64,000 nucleotides of DNA from CAYVTM01 sp964454645 (GTDB lineage Bacteria > Bacteroidota > Bacteroidia > Sphingobacteriales > Sphingobacteriaceae): the NCBI GenBank assembly GCA_964454645.1, contig CAYVTM010000005.1, forward strand, positions 1 to 64,000, given 5' to 3'. Below, one piece after another: positions 34,176-43,261 of this stretch. The stretch's first letter is position 1. Each line of letters starts with the position of its first letter. The notes below the pieces were generated by a model. The model was not told the origin of the DNA and ran no database searches. It saw nothing but the letters and a program-made list of their open reading frames with translations. The translations under genes were made by a program, and so were the position numbers.

Positions 34176-35186
34176 CTAATGTAGAACGATCTTTTTATTT
34201 ATCATTACATTATTTCTTTTATCCAGGATTTCTAACAAGTAAATTCCCGGACCACCTATATCTGATATATTTATTTTATTTTCCGGTTGAGTTATTTCTG
34301 AATTAAATAAATTCTGGCCTATTGAATTAAGCACTCTTACCTTATATACTGTATTTGAATTTGCCTGCATATTAGATATAATCACAATATCTTTAGTTGG
34401 ATTGGGATACACATTTATGCTATAGGTATCTTTTTCAATATCACCTACTGAAGTTAGGCTATTTATATATAAGGTTTGTACAGATACTGAATCAAGCACT
34501 CTGTTATACATTGTAAACTCGTCGATTGCTCCTCTGTAATGATTCGGATCCGTATTAAAACACCTTATACCCAATCTTGCTCTTTTTTCAGTCGCCCCAC
34601 CATAAAAAGCGTCTTGATTATTAACCTGATGCGCTATTCCATTTTGTATTGCTTTAACCCCATTTATATATATATTCATTTCCTCCATATTGCGGGTTAT
34701 AACAACATGTGTCCATACGGAATTATCAATCGGTTCGGAATATACTTTCGTTTGAATCGGATTAGTCCCGTTATTATATGATCCGCCGAATACATAGCCT
34801 GGTCCGGTATGATAAGATGCACCTTGATCGAAACCGTCTCCGGACGATGAATTATGTGACCCACCTATCGATACAATTATTCCACTCGTCAACCCATCCA
34901 TATCGGGCTTAAACCAAAATGAATAAGTGTACTCATTTAACCCTATTAATTGGGCAGTAGGAATTTCAATATGAGTACCCATTCCATCAAAATAATAAGC
35001 CGAGTTGGCATTGTTAAATCTGTCTTGGGTTAAAACAGCTCCATTGACGATACCATGTATACCATTTCCACTAACATCATTTGCATTTCCACTAAATGGA
35101 TATTTAATCAGTACACTACTATCCAGGCTTTGTGCAAATGAAATACCTGATATTAGCGAAAGTAAAAAAGGCAAAATTTTCTTCAT
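34176..35186 (-). CDS. Secreted LamG-domain protein with T9SS sorting domain
   Basis: 336 residues. Signal peptide MKKILPFLLSLISGISFAQ. Residues about 25-235 form a laminin-G/concanavalin-like domain (YPFSGNANDVSGNGIHGIVN, YTYSFWFKPDMDG, WTHVVITRNMEEMNIYINGV, RGAIDEFTMYNRVLDSVSVQ). The last 80 residues are a T9SS type A sorting domain (YSINVYPNPTKDIVIISNM, VYKVRVLNSIGQNLF, GIYLLEILDKRNN, KKIVLH). It should be exported by T9SS and fixed to the surface. The LamG part probably binds carbohydrate. It is convergent with the glycan cluster. Confidence 0.87.
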   Translation of the reverse strand: MKKILPFLLSLISGISFAQSLDSSVLIKYPFSGNANDVSGNGIHGIVNGAVLTQDRFNNANSAYYFDGMGTHIEIPTAQLIGLNEYTYSFWFKPDMDGLTSGIIVSIGGSHNSSSGDGFDQGASYHTGPGYVFGGSYNNGTNPIQTKVYSEPIDNSVWTHVVITRNMEEMNIYINGVKAIQNGIAHQVNNQDAFYGGATEKRARLGIRCFNTDPNHYRGAIDEFTMYNRVLDSVSVQTLYINSLTSVGDIEKDTYSINVYPNPTKDIVIISNMQANSNTVYKVRVLNSIGQNLFNSEITQPENKINISDIGGPGIYLLEILDKRNNVMINKKIVLH

Positions 35187-35231
35187 TATGACTTAGTTTA
35201 AGAGCGATATGAATAATTTTTATGTGTAAAA

Positions 35232-37679
35232 CTAAAGTTTATCAATGGATTGCTCATTATTTCTTACTGAGAAATAAATACTTAATCCCAAAACAATCAC
35301 TAACAATACCGAGCTTGCCATAGATATCTTCTCTCCTAAATAATACCTGGCAGGTTCAAATCTAAATTCTACCTCGTGATTACCTGCCGGAATACGCATT
35401 CCTCTTAACACGTAATTGACACGAATATAATCCGCTTTCTCTCCGTCGATATATACATTCCATCCTTTATCATAATAAATATCCGAGAACACTACAAAAT
35501 TTTCTTTGGAAGCTGCGGATATATAGGTTAAGGTATCGGGGCTATAATATTTCAGCTCTACGGAAGCTGCGGAGTCTTTTGTAAGATCGACACCGGCAGT
35601 ATATTCTTTAAAACGATCACTGATAATAACCGTTATTGAAGGATTAAAATCGCTCAATGCAACCATTTCCGAATCTGCAGATGGCACATAACGGATCTCT
35701 TCAATTGCCCATGCGTTACCGCAGGCATCCGGATTCATTTGTGCGATAGGCTCCTGTCCGGCCTGCGCCGTACCAATAAAATACTTTGTATTTAGCATAT
35801 TCAATACACTCATATTTCCTTTCGATATCTGATGTTCAATCAATTCCTGATAACGTTTCAACTTTGCCGCATGATATCCGCCTATTGATTTATGAAACTG
35901 AGACGTACGCGACTCGGTAAATGGATTTCCGGTAACGTTATATACGCGGTAAAACAAATCTTTATCCTGCATTATTTGCAAATCGGCATTCGTAGGCTGA
36001 ATAATGTTATTTACATTTTTTGGCTTGCGTACAAAATTATCATTATTCAAATAACGCTTATCGATCGTCCACATATCAGCAATGATTAATACAGTAAGTA
36101 GGATGAGTGTATTCGTAACATTTAATTTTTTACGTACATAAATAAAAATAAGCCCTGCCGCCAAAACCACAAATGCCAGCGAACGCATAGCATCCGCTCT
36201 CAAAAGGCCGGCACGATCCTGAGCCAATGGGGTAATCCATTGTTCATAGGCTTCACCGAAGGTTGCGCGGTCTTTCGTTTCATTCGTAAAACTTCCTGCA
36301 ACATCAGGAACTACTACAAAGATGAGGAGTAACCCTCCTACAATAATTAGGCTGTTTCGTAAATGTTTCAGTAGTTCTTTTTCATTCAGTTTGTTTTCAA
36401 TAATTTCTTTTACAGCAAGTACTGCTAATAAGGGGAACAGCAAACTGCTTACCGTAAGGATAGACGATACCGCCCGGAACTTATTATACAATGGGAAATA
36501 ATTAAAGAATAAATCGGAAAGGAAATAGAAGTTTTTTCCCCATGACAAAAGTATCGTCAGCACAACGGTACAAAGTATCCACCATTTCTTTTCGCCTTTA
36601 ACAATAAATAATCCGAGTACAAATAAAAACACAACAATAGCTCCAAAATATACAGGGCCTGCCGTAAACAACTGGTCGCCCCAATACAATGGCATCTGCT
36701 GAACCATTTGAGCAGCATTAGGAACACCTCTGCTTTGTAAAAATTTATAGGTCTCCGAATTTTTATCCAAAGCACCTCCCGAAGGACCGCCATAGAAATT
36801 GGGAATTAATAAAGTAAAGGTTTCTCCGATACCATAACTATACTCAAAGGCATAATCTTCACTTAAACCATCTTTACTCGCTTTAGGATCTAAACTTAAT
36901 TCTGTTTTTCCTCGAATCGATTCTTTGGCATATTCTTCCGTTAATAAGAGAGGTGTCATATTTACGCCTACCGCAATAATTACAGCTACTACTAAAGCCA
37001 ATGACGCTTTTATAAAATTCGCATATTGCTTTTCCCGGGCAACATATATAAAATGTATAATGATATACAAAGCAATACCTATTGCCAGGTAATAACTCAT
37101 CTGGAAATGGTTCGATTTTATTTGCAGAGCTAATGCTAAAGCGGTAAGTCCCATACCCGCCCATATCTTTCCCCGATAAGCCAGTAATACTCCGGCAAGC
37201 GTGGGTGCAAACAAGCCGATAACAATGGCTTTATTAGTATGCCCCGCTTCAATAATGATAAAATTATACGATGAAAAAGCAAAGGCAATTGCCCCGGCAA
37301 TGCTTAACCAATTGTTGATCCGCAATGCTTTCATCAAAATAAAAAATCCGACTAAATACAAGAAAACAGTATTGGCAGGATTCGGCATTATGCGATTATA
37401 CAAATCGGAAATATGCCCGGCTATATTAGAGGGATAACCCAACCACAATAAATAAGTAGGCATACCACTGAACATCGCATTTGTCCAAAGAGCGTATCTG
37501 CCTGTTTCTACTTTGTACTTAGTAACCTCCGAAAAACCTCCGCGTAATTGTTCTACGTCACCTTGCCGAATACTTTTGCCTTCTAACAATGGACTTAAAT
37601 ACACGAAAGTGATGGCAAGAAAAATAAGAATTGCCAGGAAAGTAAATTGATTGCGTTTAAAAAAGTTCGTCTTTTCCAT
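35232..37679 (-). CDS. YfhO-family multi-pass membrane protein
   Basis: 815 residues from the ATG at 37679; the 20 extra codons upstream would need a TTG start. About twelve membrane segments are followed by a soluble C-terminal region and a final membrane helix (ISMASSVLLVIVLGLSIYFS). N-terminal loop motifs (PLLEGKSIRQGDVEQLRGGF) and FSSYNFIIIEAGHTNKA match the YfhO group of GT-C-like proteins. In Firmicutes YfhO-type proteins glycosylate cell-wall polymers; in Bacteroidota the substrate is unknown. The end FVVFSDIYYDKGWNVYIDGE is a recurrent family block. Confidence 0.85.
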   Translation of the reverse strand: MEKTNFFKRNQFTFLAILIFLAITFVYLSPLLEGKSIRQGDVEQLRGGFSEVTKYKVETGRYALWTNAMFSGMPTYLLWLGYPSNIAGHISDLYNRIMPNPANTVFLYLVGFFILMKALRINNWLSIAGAIAFAFSSYNFIIIEAGHTNKAIVIGLFAPTLAGVLLAYRGKIWAGMGLTALALALQIKSNHFQMSYYLAIGIALYIIIHFIYVAREKQYANFIKASLALVVAVIIAVGVNMTPLLLTEEYAKESIRGKTELSLDPKASKDGLSEDYAFEYSYGIGETFTLLIPNFYGGPSGGALDKNSETYKFLQSRGVPNAAQMVQQMPLYWGDQLFTAGPVYFGAIVVFLFVLGLFIVKGEKKWWILCTVVLTILLSWGKNFYFLSDLFFNYFPLYNKFRAVSSILTVSSLLFPLLAVLAVKEIIENKLNEKELLKHLRNSLIIVGGLLLIFVVVPDVAGSFTNETKDRATFGEAYEQWITPLAQDRAGLLRADAMRSLAFVVLAAGLIFIYVRKKLNVTNTLILLTVLIIADMWTIDKRYLNNDNFVRKPKNVNNIIQPTNADLQIMQDKDLFYRVYNVTGNPFTESRTSQFHKSIGGYHAAKLKRYQELIEHQISKGNMSVLNMLNTKYFIGTAQAGQEPIAQMNPDACGNAWAIEEIRYVPSADSEMVALSDFNPSITVIISDRFKEYTAGVDLTKDSAASVELKYYSPDTLTYISAASKENFVVFSDIYYDKGWNVYIDGEKADYIRVNYVLRGMRIPAGNHEVEFRFEPARYYLGEKISMASSVLLVIVLGLSIYFSVRNNEQSIDKL

Positions 37680-37781
37680 ATTTTTTAACGGGTATCCCCA
37701 AAAGTAAGAATTAATGTTTAAGAATTTCAGTCGGTACAAGCAATTGTTTTTTGTATGTTTGAGAATAATCCCCGAATACGT

Positions 37782-39119
37782 ATGATTCTGATCTATTCAA
37801 AAAAAGAGAGCAAGCGCTTACGTTATATTCTTGATTTTCTTTTTATTGACATACTCAAAATAAACTATACCCTAACCCATTCCGCCGGGGAAACGGAATC
37901 GCATGTTGGTCCATGTATCTGTTATCACTCCGAAAAAAAAGGCAAAGGAATCCATATCTCCGATTCAGGTTTTCTATACGAAGATACTGTCCGGAAATTT
38001 CATCCTGAAATAAGTGTGCAGAGTGACTCCTTCGAACTCTTTCCCGCCACTTCGGGAGACATATCTTTCGACCTGTTCGCTGCAAGTTTTTATTTACTAA
38101 GTCGATACGAAGAATACATAGCATTTAGGCCGGATAAACACGGCCGGTTCCCTGCGGAAAGCTCTATGGCTTACCGATATAATTTTCTCCATCGGCCATT
38201 AATCGATGAATGGGCATTGCAACTTAGGCAAGTTATTACCGAACATTACCCCGACTTTAATTTTCCTGAAAAAGAGGCGACATTCCTCAGTACTTTCGAC
38301 ATTGACCAAGCTTATTACCTGAAACACAAAAGCTTTGCGCGTGTCCTGAACTCTTTTTTAAGAAGCCTGATACAGCGCGATTGGAAGGAATTCGGAAACA
38401 AAATAAAAATACTGGCCGGCAAGCTTCCCGACCCTTACGATACGCTGGATAAAGCGGAAACGCTGCATCATCGATACGGAATAAAAGCCTTATATTTTTT
38501 TCTGATGGCCGAAAAATACACATCCAAAGACATTAATATCCATATAGAAAATAAAGCCTTCACAAGGATGATACAAAGATTGTCGGAAAATTCATTGATT
38601 GGGATACATCCTTCATACAGCAGTTATCTGAATGTATCGACGATACGGAAAGAACGAAGAACACTGGAATTAATCTGTAATACGCCCATAACAAAATCGC
38701 GCCAGCATTTCCTGCGAATGACTCTACCCAAGAGCTATCAAGCTATAATAAGATCAGGCATCCGGGAAGACTATACAATGGGCTATGCCTCACAGACAGG
38801 TTTCCGGGCAAGCACCTGTACGCCCTTTAATTTCTACAACCTTTCGAATGAATGTGTTCAGGATTTACGTATATACCCTTTTTGTGTAATGGACGCAAGC
38901 TTTACAAGCTATCTGCATAAAAACCCTTCGGAAGCAATTCAGGAGATTGAGAGACTGATCTTTGCCGTAAAAGCAGTACAAGGAAGCTTCATCAGCTTAT
39001 GGCATAACGAATCGCTAAGTGGTTATAAATATTGGGAAGGCTGGGCACCGGTATATGAAAAAATGCTATCTTTATTTTTCAAAGATCATTCCGATGATAC
39101 ACATAATCTCAAAAAATAA
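37782..39119 (+). CDS. Polysaccharide-deacetylase-like protein with DUF7033-type N terminus
   Basis: 445 residues from the ATG at 37782. An ATG nine codons earlier (37755) is itself part of a TATGTTTG -7 element (37754-37761), so the later start is preferred. The N-terminal 130 residues resemble DUF7033 (FDLFAASFYLLSRYEEYIAF). The deacetylase-like domain begins FLSTFDIDQAYYLKHKSF, and later blocks include LIGIHPSYSSYLN, SRQHFLRMTLPKSYQAI and YTMGYASQTGFRASTCTPFN. Predicted to deacetylate a glycan, perhaps at the envelope, but no signal peptide is present. It overlaps upp by 26 nt. Confidence 0.8.
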   Translation: MILIYSKKESKRLRYILDFLFIDILKINYTLTHSAGETESHVGPCICYHSEKKGKGIHISDSGFLYEDTVRKFHPEISVQSDSFELFPATSGDISFDLFAASFYLLSRYEEYIAFRPDKHGRFPAESSMAYRYNFLHRPLIDEWALQLRQVITEHYPDFNFPEKEATFLSTFDIDQAYYLKHKSFARVLNSFLRSLIQRDWKEFGNKIKILAGKLPDPYDTLDKAETLHHRYGIKALYFFLMAEKYTSKDINIHIENKAFTRMIQRLSENSLIGIHPSYSSYLNVSTIRKERRTLELICNTPITKSRQHFLRMTLPKSYQAIIRSGIREDYTMGYASQTGFRASTCTPFNFYNLSNECVQDLRIYPFCVMDASFTSYLHKNPSEAIQEIERLIFAVKAVQGSFISLWHNESLSGYKYWEGWAPVYEKMLSLFFKDHSDDTHNLKK

Positions 39120-39738
39120 TTCCCTGGTTAATGAGTTTATTGCCGAACTGAGAGATCAGGAAATGCAAAAAGATCGTTCCCGCTTTCGTACAAACATGCA
39201 ACGTTTGGGTGAAATTTTTGCTTACGAAATCAGTAAAAAATTAGAGTGGAAGGAACAAGAAGTAACGACTTCTCTGGGAATAGCAAATGTTCCGAAGCTT
39301 ACCCAACAGCCTGTACTTGCAACTATTTTAAGAGCAGGACTCCCTCTTCATCAGGGATTATTAAATTTTTTTGACCGGGCTGACTCTGCCTATATTTCGG
39401 CTTATCGCAAAGCAAGAAAGAATAACAATTTCGTAGTTGAAATGGAATATACATCCATTCCCGACATAGAAGGTAAAACCGTAATTATTTCCGACCCGAT
39501 GCTTGCTACCGGGAGTTCTATGGTATTATGTTGTAAAGAACTTTTATCGAGAGGAAAAATAAAACACTTACATATTGTTTCTGTTATAGCCAGTACCGAA
39601 GGACTTGCCTATGCTCAGCGCAACTTACCGAAAGCTACTTTTTGGTTGGGCGCTGTGGATGAGGAGTTGACAACGAAAGCTTATATCGTTCCGGGCTTGG
39701 GTGATGCAGGTGATTTGTGCTACGGAGATAAAAATTAA
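39094..39738 (+). CDS. upp: Uracil phosphoribosyltransferase
   Basis: 214 residues from the ATG at 39094, which gives the family N terminus (MIHIISKNNSLVNEFIAELR); a longer frame has no homology. It makes UMP from uracil and PRPP in pyrimidine salvage. The PRPP loop is TVIISDPMLATGSSMVLCC; the uracil-binding end is AYIVPGLGDAGDLCYGDKN. The N-terminal pattern RDQEMQKDRSRFRTNMQRLG is typical. The start lies inside the preceding gene, so coupling is likely, and a nucleotidase-like HAD gene follows after 6 nt. Confidence 0.92.
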   Translation: MIHIISKNNSLVNEFIAELRDQEMQKDRSRFRTNMQRLGEIFAYEISKKLEWKEQEVTTSLGIANVPKLTQQPVLATILRAGLPLHQGLLNFFDRADSAYISAYRKARKNNNFVVEMEYTSIPDIEGKTVIISDPMLATGSSMVLCCKELLSRGKIKHLHIVSVIASTEGLAYAQRNLPKATFWLGAVDEELTTKAYIVPGLGDAGDLCYGDKN

Positions 39739-39744
39739 TTAAGA

Positions 39745-40437
39745 TTGAAAAAATACGAACATCTATTCTTCGATTTGGATCATACCCTTTGGGATTTCGA
39801 TGCCAATGCAAGAGAAACACTTGTAGAACTTTACGACACCTATAATCTTTCCGAACACCTGCCTTCAGCAGAAAAATTTATTGATACCTATACCGAAAAT
39901 AATCATAAACTTTGGAAAGAGTACCACTTGGGAATTATCAGCAAAGAAACACTACGAAGCACTCGCTTTAAAAAGACATTTACCGAATTAGGGTTGCCCG
40001 AACAGGTTGTTCCTACAAGTTTTGAAGATGATTATGTACGTATTTGTCCGACAAAAACGAATCTGTTTCCTCATACGATTGAGGTATTGGAATATCTGAA
40101 AGAACGCTATCATTTACACATCATCACCAACGGGTTCAAGGAATCTTCCGATTTAAAAATTAAGCTTAGCGGATTGGATCCGTATTTCAAACATATTTTC
40201 ATTTCGGAAAGCATAGGTATTTATAAGCCGGATACGGCTTTGTTCAAACATGCCATCAGCTTTGCAAAAACAACGGAGGATAAGAGTATCATGATCGGGG
40301 ATAGCCTGGAGGCCGATATTATAGGAGCAAAGAATGCGGGTATTGATCAGATATTTTTTAATCCGAACGAAGAAGCGCATGAGGTGGAAACTACTTATGA
40401 AATAAACCGGTTGAATCAATTGGTTGAAATATTATAA
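39745..40437 (+). CDS. yjjG: YjjG-family HAD nucleotidase
   Basis: 230 residues. HAD motif I HLFFDLDHTLWDFDANARET, motif II HIITNGFKESSD, motif III lysine in SIGIYKPDTALF and motif IV MIGDSLEADIIGAKNAG. The YjjG group dephosphorylates pyrimidine nucleoside monophosphates, including non-canonical ones, which fits its place just after upp. The start must be the TTG at 39745: the next codons give the exact family N terminus (KKYEHLFFDLDHT), and no ATG is available before motif I. Confidence 0.87.
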   Translation: MKKYEHLFFDLDHTLWDFDANARETLVELYDTYNLSEHLPSAEKFIDTYTENNHKLWKEYHLGIISKETLRSTRFKKTFTELGLPEQVVPTSFEDDYVRICPTKTNLFPHTIEVLEYLKERYHLHIITNGFKESSDLKIKLSGLDPYFKHIFISESIGIYKPDTALFKHAISFAKTTEDKSIMIGDSLEADIIGAKNAGIDQIFFNPNEEAHEVETTYEINRLNQLVEIL

Positions 40438-40438
40438 C

Positions 40439-41098
40439 CTATTCTTCCTCTTCTCTTTTTTCATTTTTTAATGAAATCTTTCCTTCATTCAGCAACTGCA
40501 TAAACTGATTTAGTTTTACAATATCCAACAGGGGATTCGGGCGCGATTGCCCTGCCCAGTATAGCTTTTCAGACTGTTGCTGAAAATAATAACGGGTATT
40601 TTGTGTACCATCCCATGCCATCGCAGAACTAAGCGCCATCATAATCCTTTGATCGAGATTCTTTTGAGCGATTTTTAAATCATCATCCGGTAACTTAATT
40701 TTGATGAAAGCCTGTTTAAATTGTTCGATGGTTGCATAAGGAAAAATATACACCATAGGAAGATTAAATACATCGGGCTTTAATTTAAAAATTCCCGAAA
40801 AGGTATCATTAATTAAATCCTTCGGAATAACCAATTCCATTCGTTGATAACCCAGACAGGAAATGTTTATGGTATCGCCCGCAGCAACGACCAGCGAAAA
40901 AAATCCTTTCATATCGGTGTAAGTCCCACGATGACCACGCGAAACATTAATCACATTTACAAAAGGCATAGGCTCTAAACTATCCGAATGAATAACAATC
41001 CCCGAAAACTGGATCAGCTTTTTTTCGGACTTAGGCTCTTGAGCATAGGAAATAAAAGCTGCCGGAATAAAAACGCATAGGAATAATATTTTTTTCAT
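40439..41098 (-). CDS. Secreted protein with CarboxypepD_reg-like domain
   Basis: 219 residues from the ATG at 41098 (signal MKKILFLCVFIPAAFISYA); 21 further codons upstream are probably not used. Residues about 30-110 form the carboxypeptidase-regulatory-like beta-sandwich (FSGIVIHSDSLEPMPFVNVI, GTYTDMKGFFSLVVAAGDTI, ISCLGYQRMELVIP), as at the N terminus of TonB receptors but without the receptor. The C-terminal half is helical and charged. Function unknown. Its end is 1 nt from the end of the convergent HAD gene. Confidence 0.77.
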   Translation of the reverse strand: MKKILFLCVFIPAAFISYAQEPKSEKKLIQFSGIVIHSDSLEPMPFVNVINVSRGHRGTYTDMKGFFSLVVAAGDTINISCLGYQRMELVIPKDLINDTFSGIFKLKPDVFNLPMVYIFPYATIEQFKQAFIKIKLPDDDLKIAQKNLDQRIMMALSSAMAWDGTQNTRYYFQQQSEKLYWAGQSRPNPLLDIVKLNQFMQLLNEGKISLKNEKREEEE

Positions 41099-41142
41099 GG
41101 ATAGTTGAACTATGATTAATAAAGATACGAAAAGCCAGGAAA

Positions 41143-41171
41143 CAAAAAGAGCGGCCCTCAAGGATCGCTCT
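41143..41171 (-). terminator. Rho-independent terminator after the NifU-like gene
   Basis: Minus strand: AGAGCGATCC, TTGA, GGGCCGCTCT (hairpin 41171-41148), followed by TTTTTG. It lies 20 bp after the NifU-like stop. Confidence 0.75.
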
Positions 41172-41190
41172 GTATATTTTTTTTATCGGA

Positions 41191-41484
41191 TTATCCTCTC
41201 AATCGTTCGGGAAGAACGGCATTCGGGTCATCCATATCGGTAATGTTTATCGCTTCAACCGAATTGATTTCGGGTACAGCACGCTTCAGCGCTTGCTCAA
41301 CGCCGGCTTTGAGTGTCATGATACTCATGGGGCACGAACCGCAGGCGCCTAACAGCTTCAACTTAACAACCATCTCATCAGTAACCTCCAACAACGCCAC
41401 ATTGCCACCATCTGCTTCCAGATAAGGCCTGATCTGATCAAGTGCATTTTCAATCTTTTCGATTGTTTCCGGATTAGTATTCAT
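41191..41484 (-). CDS. NifU C-terminal-domain Fe-S scaffold protein
   Basis: 97 residues, a stand-alone Nfu domain. The motif GACGSCPMSIMTLKAGVEQA has the two cluster cysteines C48 and C51. Nfu proteins carry and transfer a 4Fe-4S cluster to target apoproteins. The gene follows the Mrp-type ATPase by 61 bp on the same strand; both act in Fe-S assembly. Confidence 0.88.
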   Translation of the reverse strand: MNTNPETIEKIENALDQIRPYLEADGGNVALLEVTDEMVVKLKLLGACGSCPMSIMTLKAGVEQALKRAVPEINSVEAINITDMDDPNAVLPERLRG

Positions 41485-41545
41485 TTGTATGTTTTCCTTT
41501 CAAATAATACACAAAGGTATTAATAATTATATGGTTCTTAAACAA

Positions 41546-42625
41546 TTAATTTTGAAGCATTTCACTTACCTCTGCATTCAGGATAGCGACTTGTTGCGCT
41601 ACACTTTGCGAAATATTAACAAACGCCTCACTTAATATGTTTTGAGTATCTAAAACAATGGGTTCTCCACTTTCTCCCGATTCGCCCAATGCTTGTACCA
41701 GGGGGATTTCCCCTAAAAATGGTACATCAAACTGCTGAGCAATCTTTTTGCCGCCATCTTTTCCGAAAATATAGTATTTATTCTCCGGTAGCTCTTCAGG
41801 TGTAAAGTATGCCATATTTTCTATAACTCCCAAAATAGGGACTTTAATAGCATCCATATTAAACATAGCCATTCCTTTACGCGTATCAGCTAAAGCTATG
41901 TTCTGAGGCGTAGTAACAATCACAGCCCCTGTTATCGGGAAGTTTTGCCCTAAAGTAATATGCACATCTCCTGTTCCGGGAGGGGTATCTACAATTAAAT
42001 AGTCTAATTCGCCCCAATCGGCATCATTAAATAATTGACGTAAGGCCGTTGTAACCATTGGCCCTCTCCAGGGAATCGCTTGTCCGGGATCGGTGAAAAA
42101 ACCGATCGACAATAATTTTATTCCATATTTTTCGATCGGTAACAATACTGTCTTGTCCCCGTCTTTACGTGCATTAGGACGCGCTCCTTCCAGTTTAAAC
42201 ATCATAGGAATAGAAGGACCATAGATATCGGCATCTATTAACCCTACCTTTGCCCCGTTCATCGACAATCCAAGGGCAATATTTACTGCTACGGTAGATT
42301 TACCGACACCTCCTTTTCCGGAGGCAACCAATACTATATTTTTAATATTCGGATAGGAACGATTTGTTTGTTGCGAAGTAACACGCGATGTCATATTAAT
42401 TTTGATAACAGCTTCTTTATCTACAAAATGTTGTATCGCATTAATACAAGCATTTTCAATCATTGCTTTCAGTGGACAGGCGGGAGTTGTTAAGATAACC
42501 GAAAAACTTATTTCTTTCCCGTTTATCTGGATATCTTCAATCATTTTCAAGGTTACCAAATCTTTTTTCAGATCGGGTTCTTCTACATGACTAAGCGCTG
42601 CTAAAATTTGGTCTTGGGTGTACAT
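41546..42625 (-). CDS. Mrp/ApbC-family P-loop Fe-S carrier ATPase
   Basis: 359 residues from the ATG at 42625 (MYTQDQILAALSHVEEPDLK). Forty-seven extra codons upstream have no family match. An N-terminal MIP18/DUF59 domain (about 1-90) precedes the deviant Walker A VLVASGKGGVGKSTVAVNIA. Other motifs are GLIDADIYGPSIPMMFKLEG and YLIVDTPPGTGDVHITLGQ. The C-terminal CxxC of many Mrp proteins is absent: the stretch after ENMAYFTPEELPENK has no cysteine pair, as in several Bacteroidota members. TAAATTTG on the minus strand at 42647-42640 may be the -7 element. Confidence 0.9.
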   Translation of the reverse strand: MYTQDQILAALSHVEEPDLKKDLVTLKMIEDIQINGKEISFSVILTTPACPLKAMIENACINAIQHFVDKEAVIKINMTSRVTSQQTNRSYPNIKNIVLVASGKGGVGKSTVAVNIALGLSMNGAKVGLIDADIYGPSIPMMFKLEGARPNARKDGDKTVLLPIEKYGIKLLSIGFFTDPGQAIPWRGPMVTTALRQLFNDADWGELDYLIVDTPPGTGDVHITLGQNFPITGAVIVTTPQNIALADTRKGMAMFNMDAIKVPILGVIENMAYFTPEELPENKYYIFGKDGGKKIAQQFDVPFLGEIPLVQALGESGESGEPIVLDTQNILSEAFVNISQSVAQQVAILNAEVSEMLQN

Positions 42626-42712
42626 AAATAATTTTGAGACAAATTTACATAATATTTTAACAGCACCTAGTTGTAAATGTTTGAAATTAAATTTACCGGA
42701 AAGTTCGAAAAC

Positions 42713-42738
42713 AAAAAAAGACATACGATTTGTATGCC
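42713..42738 (-). terminator. Rho-independent terminator after the DUF4625-like gene
   Basis: Minus strand: GGCATAC, AAATC, GTATGTC (42738-42720), then seven T. Confidence 0.78.
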
Positions 42739-42772
42739 TTTTACCCCCCGGGTGTTTTAAAATCAATATTTA

Positions 42773-43153
42773 TTATCGAATATGTATATGCCCTGATTTT
42801 TCACTGCTGTTGCCGGCAGGATCAGAAGCTTTTACCGAAAAATTCACCTGCTGAAAGTCGGGATTATCCATTACAAAGAATGTATCAATAGAATAAGCCT
42901 TTGTTCCCGGGAATTCGTGAATATTTATATATTCTGCATTCTCAATTGATTCAAGCAAGAAATGAACTTCCTTTAGTTGGTCATTATCTGTAATTTCAAT
43001 ATGAAAGAACGCTGTATCTCCTAAATCATAAGTTTGATGATTAGCCGGCATCATTGTAATGGTTGGAGATGCTTTATCGCTCTCGTCCTTTTCATTCTCA
43101 CACGCCGCGAGCATTATTCCGATGCCCGCTATGCATAAAAAAATCTTCTTCAT
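42773..43153 (-). CDS. DUF4625-like lipoprotein
   Basis: 126 residues. The lipoprotein signal is MKKIFLCIAGIGIMLAACEN (lipidated C18). The mature part is one immunoglobulin-like beta-sandwich: TITMMPANHQTYDLGDTAFF, HIEITDNDQLKEVHFLLES, then VNFSVKASDPAGNSSEKSGH. It resembles DUF4625, a Bacteroidota lipoprotein domain of unknown function. It has its own terminator. Confidence 0.72.
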   Translation of the reverse strand: MKKIFLCIAGIGIMLAACENEKDESDKASPTITMMPANHQTYDLGDTAFFHIEITDNDQLKEVHFLLESIENAEYINIHEFPGTKAYSIDTFFVMDNPDFQQVNFSVKASDPAGNSSEKSGHIHIR

Positions 43154-43261
43154 ACCTTCTTATACAGCTATAAACGTGCCAAACTAAATTTATGATACCT
43201 TATTTTAATTTTTATTAATTTAGTGCAGCTCTTAACCGTTTAAATTAAAACCCTAAATTCC

